Shown: piece by piece, positions 11,441 through 23,440 of the stretch
Position numbering within the stretch: position 1 is the stretch's first letter
How the letters are laid out: each line of letters starts with the position of its first letter
Assembly: GCA_019055375.1 (NCBI GenBank)
Contig: JAHQIW010000777.1
Span: 1 to 64,000 of the forward strand
Length of the DNA: 64,000 nucleotides
From: Parelaphostrongylus tenuis
Taxonomy: Eukaryota; Nematoda; Chromadorea; Rhabditida; Metastrongylidae
Reading direction: 5' to 3'
Made by a program: the position numbers and the translations under genes
The notes under the pieces: model-generated
What the model was told of the DNA's origin: nothing
Databases searched by the model: none
What the model saw: only the letters and a program-made list of their open reading frames with translations

Positions 11441-12785
11441 CGGAATATTTCAGTCAATGTCGAGGTTAATCAATAGTCGGTCTTGGGAAGTAAAATAAGT
11501 GTTGAATATTGTTTCAAAGATCCACCTTGTGAAACAAAATTGACGACAACATGTTTCGTAAACATCGAGACCTCTTAGATGTTAGATGAGTAGTACTAAT
11601 GGCGTCTACTCTATCATAGTGTGATTGATATGAAAACAAAACGAGCACAAAATATCCAGAAATTAATTTCGCGATTGAATGTCAACTACGATTGACCATG
11701 ATCGCAGTACTTTAACAGTTCACAGGTGCAAAAGTCACGGTTGGTGTTAGAATTTCCACGCCTTGCCAATGATCTCCTCATAGTTTCGAATCCCTGCTAC
11801 ACCTCGCCTCTCTATCATCACAATTGATTGAAATCCCTGCCTCTATGTAACCGATGGTTCTTCAGTCAATACAATGGTAATTTGGCAACACAGTCATGAA
11901 GATTGGATTCACCTAAAATAGAATCGTTTTGAGATTACGGAGTGATTTCGTCTTTACTCCTTTGCTACACAACATCTCTTTGGAAGAATATCAGACGAAC
12001 AGAAGCGTACAATGCCTTGCTATTGGAGAATACCATAGGACTACTTATTCTGATCACGATGCCACAGAATGCATTAAAAACGATGAAAGACCGACAATAG
12101 CTTAAAAATTCTTGCACTAATCTTATACACGTTTTTCAAAGCTGTAATAAAAGTACGGCATTCACAACAAGGCCCCAAATCATCATGTCCCGCAAAAATT
12201 ACCTCTGATTCAAACTCTGCATGACGAATTTGCAAAAAGCTCGACAAAGCCGAGAAAACGAGTGGTGAGAAAAAAGAAGAAGGCAGTGATTCATTCAATT
12301 ATGGCATGAAACTGCTGCTTTGCCAGTGAAATGCTAATAATGCGGCTGTGGATAATTCGGAAAGAATTTGCAGTATTATCTGGTGAGTAATTTCTCCTTA
12401 CTCTTGAGCTCGAAAATCACCTACGCTACATGTATAAGATAAAATTTGACTATTCTCACACTTGAATAAAGGCGATATAAGCAGTGAATTGAGTGGTGAC
12501 GACGTTCTCGCGTGCTTGAAACAGAGTGGTAAGCGTTCCTGTATTTCTGAAGTTTGGCGATTTCAGGTGTCATTCGGTGCAAAAGAAATGTCAGTTTATG
12601 CATTATTAAAATTTTCGTTTGGTATTTGAGTAAACTCTTGAAAAAGGTGACTATGTTATATATCGTTCTAATGTGCATTTGTGGATCTGTGTTTTGTTAC
12701 TAATGACGCTTTACTTGCTTAAACAATGGAAGGCATGTTGGTTGGTGCATAGGTAATTGAGCTTCAAGGTGTGAGTACGAAACGT
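11441..12785. other. No recognised gene
   Basis: About 1.3 kb of AT-rich sequence after the PLE. A - strand segment ending near 12212 (reads SALSSFLQIRHAEFESE before a GTAATT donor-like site) is the only hint of an exon and has no clear acceptor, so it is not called. Confidence 0.35.
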
Positions 12786-13560
12786 CTACTATTCCACTTT
12801 GTCATGTACATCACCTGTATCACCTGACGTCCCGTTGATCATCGAGTGACTCGATTGGGTAAGAGCAACTCTTCCATTTTTCCCTATCGCGTGCAAGAGT
12901 AGCCCAGTGGGTCCTCCTCGCTCGAAAAGGTGGGCACGGAGTCGGATGTTCTGCGTCCTCTTCACTACATCTTCGATGCTCTCAAACGTTCCCCAGGCCG
13001 CTCGTTTCCTCCTGCTCAACTCTGGAGATAGGTCGTTCATCATGTTGATTTCACGACCTAGATAGACGTTACTGGAGCATTCGGAGATTGTCGTTTCGTT
13101 GAGCGTGAATGGGGCATTCGAAACCCACCCGTTCCTTATGAACATCGTTTTGTTAAATTTAGTTGAAGACCTCTCTTTCCACAGGCGCTTTCGAAATCGG
13201 TCAACATTCGTTCCGCTTGGCTGATGTTTGGTGTTATGAGAACGATATCACCAGCAAAGCGAAGATGGTTTAATTGTCGACCGTCAATCTTCACTCCCAT
13301 ATTGTTCCGATTAATGTTCGAATGACGTTTTGTAAGGTTGTAGTGGATAATTTTGGCGAAATCGTATCGCTTGTCAAACCCCTCTTCTTACGTCAAGGTG
13401 ATATTGTTGTGGAATGGAAATGCTTTGATCGTGAAATTCTATAAAGCTCACAAATGATCATTATGTACCGATTAGGGACGCACTGGTTATCCAGAGCCTC
13501 TATAACCGCTTCTGTTTCCACTGAATCAAAGGCTTTCTTCAGATAAGTGAGACAGAGTGG
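12786..13560 (-). mobile_element. RTE-type LINE fragment (reverse transcriptase)
   Basis: On the - strand this carries the RT region of an RTE element. It starts near 13560 with LKKAFDSVETEAVIEALDNQ, a hallmark of this group, then passes through several stops. From 13145 it encodes FIRNGWVSNAPFTLNETTIS, SSNVYLGREINMMND and LSRRKRAAWGTFESIEDVVK. It is the same family as 21640-22990 and 55610-57010 but in the opposite orientation. Both ends are truncated and it contains stops and frameshifts. Confidence 0.75.
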
Positions 13561-16345
13561 TTGTTTGTACTCTCGTAAAACTTCAACTTCAAATCACGCA
13601 CGTACTGTTCAAGATTTCATGGGTACTGTACCGCGCCAACGCGGAAAATATCCAGTTCCTCATGCTCAAGACGGCCATCTACGTCAGCTATCTGGAACGA
13701 CCTAATCCTCCTACCCCAAGATCTAGCCACGTCCTCGAAAAGGCGTCTCCTAGAAAGCCTAAACGCTGCATCGAGTGCTATAGAATAAAAACGCGGTGAA
13801 TAAGAATTCAGGTTATAGTTGTGTTGAAAAAAGATCATGCTAAAAAACACGTACTAGGTGTAGTCAGTGTAAAGCCACTTTTATTGGGAATGTTCTAATG
13901 CTACTCATGAAATTTGTGATCTCAAACGTTTTGAAGATAAATAAACTATTTGAAAAGTATTGTATTTTTATTGAGTCAAATTATTGTGTTACTGTTGTTA
14001 TATGTTATATGTTTATGTGACATTCGTATATGTGGCACATGTGTTTGTACATGAATGCAAGTGAATAGAACCACACAATCCACAACAATCCACACAATTT
14101 TTGATGGTCAGAGAAGATTTGAGATACCTGGGAGTTGTTTCTACTAAAAGTACGTTTATAGAAATCTCTCTGACGATGAAATATCTTTTCTAGTAATATG
14201 CTTGGCATTCAATCAAAATTTATTGCTAGGAAAGATAGTAAAAAACTCCATTGCAAAGTCGAAACAAGGCATCGTGAGGGCGAAACGTCAGTCTACTCCT
14301 TCAGTATAACGTAGTACTGAGGTTCTTTCAGAAATCAGGCTTGTTATCAAGACGGCGTTATTCACGTTGTCGATTGACTAATAAAAACATCAACAAATCA
14401 GGAAGAGATGTTATATGGAATCAAAAAAAAAATGTTTTTCTCTGTAGAAAGAGGTCTTTTCGTCGAAACATAGAAAATTTAATTAGCATCCTCTTTACTA
14501 TAAGCCCTTTATAGCAACCTTCTCTATAACATTTTTTTTTATTTTGCATTACAATTATTATTCTGTACCGGTAGTCAACTTGGAACGAAAATTTACTTTG
14601 TAATGCCAAGAAATACCTTGTGAAGTTGATAAACAACAAACTCTGACTGTAAAACGTGTTCTTTTTTTGTGGTAGAACGGGCTATGACAGTCTTTTCACA
14701 AATCAAACATAATGGAAGATAGAAAAGCATGGCTGAACAGGAAAGAAACAAAGTTATATAACAGCTGGAAATATGTGTCCTTTCGCAATAATTGCTTTTC
14801 CCGTTGAAAACTTGAATGAATCTTTGATACATGGGCATTTGTTTAGAATATGAAACTTTTATCGATTTATCTCTTGTTATATTTCATCATTTCATTACGA
14901 TAATAACTTCTCAGTACCTCAGATTATCAATAAACTACCATATTTCCATTGCAAACCGTGATAGTACAGACTCCCTACACACACGGCGTGCGACAAGTGT
15001 CGAAATCGACCCTTGCCAACGTGTTTTATACTCACTAGATGATAACGTTTTGTTGATTCCTTCTCACGTTCCTTATCACTTGCTGATCATTTAGCAAGGT
15101 GAATTGTCAACTCTCGCTAAAACCTGTCAACTCGAATATTTCTTGTACAATCGTCTTTTTGACTCGTCAAATAACGCAATATACGGGTGATAAGTGCCGA
15201 TAATCACATGATAAGGAACGTAGAGGAAGACACCAAATTTTATCAGATAGTCGGTATTCTAGGACATGCACGGTAATTATTCGAAGAAGAATAAAATAAA
15301 AATGGACAGGTTTCTTTACTCCGCTGTATTACTCACTCCGAATAAGAGCACTAAGCATCTAGTAACCTTATTAACTTCTGTACAAGCGATACTGACAGTT
15401 TCAGGAGCAATTCAAGTGCAACCAAAGGAAAAGGAACCACACCACTGGCCACAGGCCCGTTGGTCGGTCATGAAAGATGGGCCATCGGGCCACGGAAAAG
15501 CTGACGTGAGAAAAACATTTAGAGGGCCACAACTTTAAGAGGGATTCGAAATAAGTATGGGATGGCTGTATTCTCACCGACATTCCGATCAAAAATATCC
15601 TGCAGTTCGAGCAAATACACGGAAAATTCTTCAGCTTGTGATGAATGTGCTGGAAGTGTCACCATTGGACCTCGACTCGTTCTTCTCCTAAGCACTTTTC
15701 TTCAGTAAACTTTCCGTTACTGATATTGATGACAACGAACAATTTTATTGGCCTCTGATAGAAAATATGATGCTAAGAAAGGAGCTTGAAAGGTGGCAGA
15801 CGAGTACATTTCAGAATGATTACTAAAATTTGATAATGAGCCGACACTCAATCAAATAATCAGAAGAGAAGGCTCACGCTACCATTTCCTATAAAAAAAT
15901 GTGGTTTTTCACTGTTTAGAATTGAATATAAATTGTGAGCTTCCTATGTTCCTTTTGTGTAGACAAATTAGCCCGCCACCAGTCTTAAATCTAAGCATAA
16001 AGAGCCTAAACTATGCACCTAATGGACGTGATCGTGTGAAGGAAATCCTAGAGTACCAACTCTTCTTGACGGCAGCTATTGTATAAAGCCATTGGTATTG
16101 AACATTCTTATGTGAATAAAGTCTCGTGTTCTAAAATGATCAGTTGACTGATGTGATGCTGGAGTTTTCGTTGTCATCTTATCCAACACAAGTGAAATGG
16201 TGGCAATCTGAATTACACTGCTTGATTTTCAGGAAAAATAATTCTATACCCACTGCTCAACATTTTCGGGAGAATAAAACTTATCGAATGAATGGCAGGA
16301 TTAATAATGCAACAATACTCGGATTTGTTTGAAGCAAGGCCGCAT
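13561..16345. other. No confirmed gene; one GC-rich open segment
   Basis: About 2.8 kb. The segment 13625-13800 is GC-richer than its surroundings and open in three frames. One + frame reads STSAIWNDLILLPQDLATSS and the - frame reads RSWGRRIRSFQIADVDGRLE. I cannot decide whether it is an exon or a transposon remnant. Near 14270-14300 a GCGAAACGTCAG motif resembles the end of other PLE-like repeats. Nothing else was recognised. Confidence 0.35.
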
Positions 16346-16588
16346 TCAATGCGCAATTGGGTAATCATCAGTGACTGAAATTAGTCGTGCAGTTTCAACA
16401 TCTTTTGAACTATATTTTGCCCAGATTCTTCCACTGGAATCTTTTCCTTCAATGAAGAAATACAAGGCCGTTATTAGACACACTCGCTGACGTAACGGTG
16501 CTTTCGTCTTTCTCAGAGCCTGAAGACTACGTCGACAATCCGCGTAGGGCCACTCGCGCACAAATGAGAGATCATTTGGTACGGCAAC
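16346..16588 (-). CDS. Candidate exon, unknown function
   Basis: An 81-codon open segment, ending in TGA at 16346-16348, with coding-like composition. Parts read SLQALRKTKAPLRQRVCLI, ALYFFIEGKDSSGRIWAKYS and DVETARLISVTDDYP. Codons are GC-richer than the flanks. Upstream is a possible acceptor (TTAATTCAG about 20 bp before the open stretch). No Met start and no recognised domain. It could be a terminal exon of a - strand gene or a transposon remnant; the amino acid pattern alone supports it. Confidence 0.35.
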   Translation of the reverse strand, partial: VAVPNDLSFVREWPYADCRRSLQALRKTKAPLRQRVCLITALYFFIEGKDSSGRIWAKYSSKDVETARLISVTDDYPIAH

Positions 16589-17610
16589 TTAGATCAACAC
16601 TGAATTAAGTACAAGGCACAAAAAAGAGAGAAGAATGTAAAGAATCCCAATCTCCTGAACGATTCCCAAAAATCTGAAAATGATCGGCAAACAGGAGTGC
16701 CTAATCACGGCGTGTGACTTCACTATAAGACACATTCCTCTTTTTATTCGATCATAGTAGCCTTTGTATTCCTTTGAAATAGTGTTGAGGGAAAGGCGAA
16801 AGAAACTGAAGCAGAAAAAAATTTTTTGATGAAAAAGCGATGCTTCATGTGCAGACGCAGCAGTCGAAAGCTCAACGTTGCTTTGGAGAACATCATCGAT
16901 TTAACGGACGAAATTCCACTTACTGAGTCGTTTCATGTTCAAACATGCAAACCACACCATGAACCAGGATAAATTACGTCTTCGTATAACCCTTCAGAAT
17001 ATCGGAAACCCTCTATTGGTATTACAAGAAAAGTCGTAATCCATAGAAAAGCATCACTGAACACTGACTGCATTAATAATTCATAGATGGTTTGTTGTAT
17101 TTGTTCAACCTTAAAAGCAACAACTACACTACCGCGACAACGTTTAACTCAGGTACATCCTGCATGACAAATTCGGATCATTCATAGTGAAATACGCTAC
17201 AGCATATGGAAGTACGGTAACTGTGGCTCTTCAGAATTATTTTCAAGCCCCATGACTCTTTTCAATTGCTCGTCCCATTTTATGAACTGAGATCGATATC
17301 CAAAAATTTCCAAAGTGTGGACGCTTATTGATTCTGAAATCAAAAATGATTTTAATGGGAAGATTTTACTAAATCACACGTATTGAGTCTAGTATAATAG
17401 ACCATCAGCTTATGCTGTGTGCGTTAAATATAAGAGAGGAAAAAAAGAGGAGTATACAGCAATGATCAGTGAGGCAGTAACACTTCTGCATCTAAGCTCC
17501 TAGGAGCCTTAGACGGCTATTTTAGAACTTCGAACAGGATCATCTTCCACCATTATCCTGCGACATTGATAATTGGGGTGAAGTCCCAGACAGCATCCGA
17601 AGTAACAAAC
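16589..17610. other. No recognised gene
   Basis: About 1 kb of AT-rich sequence leading to the target-site duplication of hammerhead element B. No exon or repeat was recognised. Confidence 0.4.
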
Positions 17611-17724
17611 AGAATCTTGAAATTATACCTTTATCTCGAGTGCTTTGTTTAAACCACGCTCAAATTTCAATATATCCTTTCATCATTATTCGAGCCAACA
17701 TGTCATGTGGTCTGGTAAGGGCTC

Positions 17725-17756
17725 TGTTTCGTCCTTACAGACTCATCAGCCGGGCA
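17725..17756 (-). ncRNA. Hammerhead ribozyme, B left arm (deleted)
   Basis: On the - strand CUGAUGA (17743-17749), stem II and GAAA (17727-17730) are intact. The roughly 21 bases that should follow, holding stem III, the cleavage site and the 3' strand of stem I, are missing: GAAAC runs straight into AGAGCCC. The ribozyme cannot cleave. Confidence 0.75.
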
Positions 17757-18174
17757 GAACCCGTCGTTTGTCGATCTTTTCATAGCCAGTTCTCTCGGGA
17801 GCGTCACACTCCTTATATATAGTTATCGACGACGTTCGCTTTACACTCTATGTCAGGTGAAACATTCACCTAACACCGAGTGTTGTGCACTCGATTGCTC
17901 ATTGCACTCGAAGAGGTATAATTATGACAAAAGTACCAGCCAATGAGCAAAGGATATATTGAAATTTGAGCGTGGTCTAAACAAAGCACTCGAGATAAAG
18001 GTATAATTATGACAAAAGTACCAGCCAATGAGCAATCGAGTGCACAACACTCGGTGTTAGGTGAATGTTTCACCTGACATAGAGTGTAAAGCGAACGTCG
18101 TCGATAACTATATATAAGAAGTGTGACGCTCCCGAGAGAACTGGCTATGAAAAGATCGACAGACGACGGGTTCT

Positions 18175-18217
18175 GCCCGGCTGATGAGTCTGTAAGGACG
18201 AAACACGTGTTTCGGGC
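18175..18217 (+). ncRNA. Hammerhead ribozyme, B right arm
   Basis: Stem I is GCCCGG (18175-18180) with UCGGGC (18212-18217), one G-U pair. The core is CUGAUGA (18181-18187), stem II GUC/GAC with a six-base loop (18188-18199), GAAA (18200-18203), stem III CAC/GUG with no loop (18204-18209), U18210 and U18211 at the cleavage position. GUU sites usually cleave less well than GUC or GUA. The loopless palindromic stem III suggests activity as a dimer, as described for PLE hammerheads. Confidence 0.8.
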
Positions 18218-18283
18218 TGTACAAGAGCCCTTACCAGACCACATGACATGTTGGCCCAAATAATGATGAAAAGAATCTTGAAA

Positions 18284-18985
18284 CTTTGTGATAGAGGGGA
18301 GAGGGTTGTCATAAGTTTTTCAATAGGTAGTAAATGATAAGGATTCTCGCATACCGTATCAAAAAGCAACAACCCTTTGTCAGTAGTTGTGAAGAGGAGG
18401 ACGCACTTCCGTCAGTCGCGTCACTCGTGTGTAACGATCGACACTACGCCAGCACTGTACATGATATTATTTCTAGAAATCATTCTTGTTCAATTCAATC
18501 TTAGTGGATCATTTGACTCACAAAAACCAAACCTCAAGAAACGCTTAAGAAAGCGAGCGCAAAGGACTTCGGAAAGCAGACTAATGATAGACATTCATTC
18601 TTTCTAACCAAAGCTCTTTGTTCATCAATGCATTGTAATTGAGGTTTTGCGTCATTGTCAATCTTCGCATACAGTATAGAGATGAAGTGGGGCGAAGGTC
18701 GACGTGTAATAGAGATCTAGAGTGCTTTTACCAACTCTCCAGTCAGAGTGACCTGCATAGTCGCCATCAGAACAAAGTTGATAAGCACTGGATCAAACAA
18801 CAGATCAGAGTTTAGGGAATATTAGTGGTATTTCGTGTGTGAGAAGTGGTTAACAAATTTGTATATGTTGATTATTTGTTTTTGATGAGCATGCAGCATG
18901 TTTTCAAATGTTGCTTGCAGCTTAACACATTCATTCTCCTAGGCAACTGAGCTGTTATGGTCACCATGATTTTGCGTACTTGACT
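18284..18985. other. No recognised gene
   Basis: About 700 bp between hammerhead element B and the start of the large duplication. No repeat or exon was recognised. Confidence 0.35.
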
Positions 18986-19379
18986 GCGTACTTGCTGCGA
19001 CTTTTTGGCCTTCAGGTCGATTTAGAAAGAGCCTCTAAAGGCTTGTTCCGTTTGAAGTGGGCATTCGACATTCTTGGGTAACGCGAATCGTAGGGATAAA
19101 ATACTGCACAAGATGCATTAGTTTTGTGAGGGATGATCACACTACTTTATCTTTTAATCTCTTGATTTCCTCACAAACTCACGCGATGTCGTTGCAAATC
19201 TCATTTCATCCATCCGACCTTATCTCAAGCAGAGACTACACTGAAGAATTTGAGTTGACTCGGTTAGAGGACTCACGGATCACAATGAACAATGAATTCT
19301 GTATACGCTTGAGTGGCGCGAATTTAATGCTAAAGAACGCGACAGAGACGAATCGTTAAACGTCATAAGGTTTTATAGT

Positions 19380-20240
19380 TAGTTCTTTCTGTTAGACGGA
19401 AATGAGTAAAGAAATACTTCCATTTTCTGAACAGAAGCTTTTCAAAAAAGTGCTAGTGATTATTCGAAAGCTCAAGTCACTGTATACCGGAAAGCTAGAC
19501 AGTTTTTCGAGAAAGCCTTTACGACGCTGAAACATACCACATAGAATTATCTTTTGAGTATTAATATGTTAAGCGACGATGAATTTGAACCGATCCTATT
19601 TGCTGGAGAGAAACTTTTCATAGAAGTGTTAATAATCATTCGAAAGCTTAAATCTCTGGCTGCAACACCATTTTGCTATTTTTTTAACAGCCTTCTATAG
19701 CGCTGTAAGATTCAAAATAAAATAATGCTTCACGCTTCATTTTAGCTTTCATTTTTATCACACCGCTGGAAACACAAGAAGCATATCGGCGTGTAGAGAG
19801 TTTTCCGTACTATCAGAATCATATGCGTTTTATCTAAAGTGTGCGTATAACAATAGTTGCCACCGTTTTATCTCAGAGTGTGGTAGATTACTATCGAGCT
19901 ACGCGGTAGATCAGGCGACTTCCTTACCAACAAGTCTCGTCGCTGTGGTTTTTCATTCACATTGCCCTGAACTATGCTTCTCGTGCTTTCAGAGAGTTTT
20001 ACGCTTAATAAAAATGAAGGCGGAAGGCGAGTGTGAAACAAAATCTCTTTTCTGGATGTTACAGCGTTATAAAAGAGTGTTTTGGGAAAGCGACAACGTG
20101 GCTAGGCAGAGATTTGAGCTTTCGAATAATTTCTAACACTATTGAGAAAAGTTCCCCCCCCAGCGGGCGATATCAGTTCAAAAATTTGTTGTCTTCTAAC
20201 ATATAAGTACCATGCTTTGCACCGGTCGCTCGCTTTCACT
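19380..20240. repeat. Satellite-like repeat units (about 175 bp), mixed orientation
   Basis: Diverged copies of a unit with anchors TTACAGCGTTATAAAA, AGATTTGAGCTTTCGAAT and CTAACATATAAGTAC. Two units at 19430-19720 lie on the - strand about 175 bp apart. Another on the + strand starts near 20060. They belong to a family found in many places in this window (30.5-32.6, 34.8-35.1, 38.8-39.8, 43.9-44.5, 47.4-49.1 and 52.4-55.0 kb). No coding capacity. Confidence 0.6.
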
Positions 20241-20929
20241 AAGACTTCGCTTTAGCTTCGAAACGGATGTGAACGTGTCGAGGAATCTTGGGTATCAGAG
20301 TTGCAAGTTTCACCTAGAGTTTCCTTGAATTCGGAGAAAAAATCTTGAATCAAATAACAAAAATTACACGGCACATGCGGGTGTCGCCAAAGCGATCAAT
20401 CGATTTATCGCGGAAAGCCGTGTCGAATTCACGGCTAACAGGTGCCCAGCCCACACACTAGCTAACAAAAAATCAGCCGCGAATGTGGAACTTGATTCTA
20501 CCTTTCCTGATACACTTCAACGGAACTGTCTTTCCGGAAAATAAGCACAAGATTGAATCCACACAAACTTGCGTTATCAGTAGATCACCTATAACGAGGA
20601 AAGATTTGCGTCCTGAGAGAAACATGAGTGCCTGTGAAACACAAATCTTTTCGTTACAGTGTTGTAAAAGCTTTTCAAACAAGAATCTACATATTGCAGT
20701 ACTCAGGGGTTTAAGCTTTGAATTAATACTGAAACTGCATGAATATCGTCCATCAAAAGGGGTCGTTTCTTCATTGCGCCGTGTGAGGAAATGTACTCTA
20801 CTTTTTTTCTATTATGAAAAACCAAGCTATTCGTGTAGCATGAGCAGGATGGATTTACCCGTGAAGCGTTTCGCTATATTTCAGCACTCTGTTGGGCTCG
20901 CTTCAGCTTTCGTGAATTATGTTTTTACA

Positions 20930-21461
20930 TCCTTTTTTGCTCTCGCAATTCATCAACTGCCGCTCGAAAAAAACTTTTGATCTTCGTATACTCGATTATG
21001 TTGTTTTCCAACCTGTTTTTGCCCTTCACCTTTCTATGTACATCTTGCAGTTCTGCTATCACCTCCATCACCGACGCGGAAATGGTTAAACACAGCAGTT
21101 TAGCTGCGATACAAGAACCGTGACTTAGGAGAACCAAAAGCAAAACTTCTTATCGTTATTTATGGCTTTATGCGGCATTTTAAGTAATCTATAGGCAATT
21201 TTAAAGCAGATATTCGCTGAGAACAAGGAATGAAACAATGAGGTCGAACTATTGTACTGCGTATTTGTGTCATAGGAAGGCGCCGATTGGGTCACTCATA
21301 TCAAAAAGGAACAAGAATAAACATTTCTGCGTGTCCACATCGTACCTTAGCTTCGAACTCGTGAGCAAATTCGGCGTGGAATTGAGCGAATCCTTTAAGT
21401 CAATCAGTGACGTTACAGATTCATCACGCTCTGATTGCAATTTTTCACGTTCATTTTCTGC
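20930..21461 (-). pseudogene. Coiled-coil gene remnant, copy 1
   Basis: Two exon-like segments on the - strand. The upstream one (21461-21346, 116 nt) follows a TTGTTCAG acceptor and ends at a GTACGA donor. It reads AENEREKLQSERDESVTSLI, a heptad-rich sequence. The second (about 21085-20930) reads AELQDVHRKV and KNRLENNIIEY, with a frameshift before AAVDELREQKRM. The duplicated copy at 55220-55440 keeps the same features with different lesions, so a real coding ancestor is likely. The protein family is unknown; coiled-coil is inferred from composition. Confidence 0.45.
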
Positions 21462-21639
21462 CTGAACAAGTAGAGCACAGATATTGTTGGCGCTTTTGAA
21501 TGTTCCTACATCACTATACCTAATCCCACACTGAATAAGTGGTTGAAGACTAGATGCTCGTAGATCGGTTGCCCTTGAGACTTACTTAGACACTACTTAT
21601 TTGGGTCCTAATGTTATCACATATCTGACGACACATGCA

Positions 21640-22990
21640 CTTATCGCCCAACCTGCCTGCTGTCCGTTGTCTAAAAACTCTTCACTGGAGTCATCCTAAA
21701 CAGAATTGACAGAACAGGCAGCCATGGGAAAAGCAGAGTTCCGAAAAGGACTTAGTACCATAGACCACATCCTCACAATCACAAGACTCACTAAAGTTTC
21801 GCGAGAGCAAAATTTCCGCTCTGTCTCACTTTCATGATTTGAAGAAGGCCTTTAATTCACTGGAAATAGAAGCGGCTACAGAGGCTCTGGACGATCAGGG
21901 CGTCCCTACTCGGTACATAACGATCCTTCGCGAGCTATGTAAAGATTTCATGGCCAAAACATTACCATTCTACAACAATATCTTTTTCGACGTAAGAAGA
22001 GCAGTTCGACATGGCAATACAATATTGCCAAAATTATTCACTATCACGCTCCAAAGCGTCATGCGAACATTAGAATGAGACAATATGAGAGTGAAAATTG
22101 ACGATAGGCAAGCAGAAAGAATGTGAGCGATTTCGACAGCGCCTGTGAAAGGTTGGCCTTCAACCAAATCTGACAAAAGCCATGTTCACAAGGAACGGAT
22201 GGATCTTGAATGCTTTATTTACGCTCAACGAAGCGATATTTCCGAATGCTCCAGTTACGTCCATCTAGGCCGTGAAATTAACGTGATGAACGATCTAGCT
22301 GCAAAGTTGAGCAGGAGGAAAAAAGAGGCTTGGAGCGCGTTTAAGAGCATCGGGGGTGTAGTTAAGAGGACAAAGAACATACGACTCCGTGCACAACTCT
22401 TCGACTCGACGATTATCCCGACCTAATGTATACTGCAGAAACATGGTAGCTACGTAAGGAAGATGAAAGATCACCTGACGTTATTGAACGCGCACTCGAA
22501 AGGTCGATGCTAAGAGTATTCCTTTGCTCGCATATGAGAGAAAGGATCGAAGTTGCGACCTAATCGAGAGTCAGCGATCGAGAACCAGAGACGCCGTTCT
22601 ACACGCTCGGATATCGAAAATAAGGTGGGCTGGACACGTGATGCACTTCAACGACAACCAATGGACTAGAGCCGTTACCGATTGGATTCCTCGAGATATC
22701 AGGCGCTTCATAAGAAGACCACCGACCCAATAGTCCGATTTCTCCACGAAAGGCCTAGATGACACATATGTTGCCCAGCAAACCAATAGAGCGAGGAGTA
22801 TCTACTGGACCACTCTTGCACGCGATAGGAAGAAAGGGAAGTGATACTGGAGTCCGCTCGAATCACACGGCGATCAGCGGGACGACAGGTGATGCAGGTG
22901 ATGACCATGTTTGCTTTGCACTATGCAAGAAGAGGCAGTCGTGTTCTGACAAAACCAAGGACTGACTGCAGCCTGAGATCTGTGCAAGAA
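21640..22990 (+). mobile_element. RTE-type LINE fragment within duplication copy 1
   Basis: RT and C-terminal region of an RTE retrotransposon. The frame at 21839 encodes KKAFNSLEIEAATEALDDQG and the block ending VRHGNTILPKLFTITLQ. Later come SSYVHLGREINVMND, KEAWSAFKSIGGVVKRTKN and DAVLHARISKIRWAGHVM. About 60 bp containing the catalytic FADD box are missing between 22108 and 22109, compared with the paralogous copy at 56090. Stops and frameshifts also break the frame. The 5' half, including the endonuclease, is absent. Confidence 0.8.
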
Positions 22991-23099
22991 TGATCGTCAA
23001 ATGAAGGCCTGCTCTGGAATATGAACCATTTGGCAATTCAATGAGTCTACTGCCACAAAAGTGCCACTTTTCACAGTGAAGATTGATCTAATTCACTCG

Positions 23100-23440
23100 C
23101 TTGCCTCTTATATCCGTTTTTCGTTTCTTTTCGGACCAAAAGTTAGACAATAATTAATTGAAGTTCAGAAAATTTCTTCATAAACAGTTTCACCGTGTTC
23201 AGTTGTACAAACTATCTATTTGAATTCGTTGTGAATACTTAATTAAACATCTGGTGGAAGGATTTGAGGCAAGCAAGATTGTGGAAATAGACGAGTCGTT
23301 GTTCTGGAAGAGAAAAAGATGGTTATGTTGAAACCTCAACAATGGAACGTTTGACGGAAAGTCGTCAAAAAAGGCAATGCTTCCTGGTTTAGTTTCAGAT
23401 CGTGAAGCATTGATCCTACTGACTCAAAAACAGCAATGTC
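23100..23440 (+). pseudogene. Merlin-like transposase fragment, copy 1
   Basis: A degenerate copy of the open segment at 57115-57453. The recognisable core is KIVEIDESLFWKRKRW, followed by a stop and frameshift, then SDREALILLTQKQQ. The EIDE(S/T)LF-KRK block is the first catalytic region of the DDE transposase domain of IS1595/ISXO2-like and Merlin elements. Copy 1 continues into about 740 bp (23434-24176) that copy 2 lacks. Confidence 0.6.

Larger units (their letters stand above)
17623..18271. mobile_element. Hammerhead element B with 12-bp target duplication
   Basis: A 649-bp non-coding element flanked by perfect 12-bp direct repeats AGAATCTTGAAA (17611-17622 and 18272-18283), which are target-site duplications. 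It contains an antisense unit (about 17623-17905), a short sense piece, then a sense unit running from about 17950 to the right end. Joining 17950-18211 to 18212-18271 gives a unit of about 320 nt. Left and right ends fall at different points of the unit, as expected if a circular or multimeric RNA was copied. Each arm holds a hammerhead; the left one is deleted. No open reading frame. Confidence 0.85.

Noticed and set aside
20483..20980. 165-codon open frame on the + strand
   Set aside because: It runs across repeat units and antisense to the coiled-coil remnant, and its duplicated counterpart near 54.8-55.3 kb is not open.
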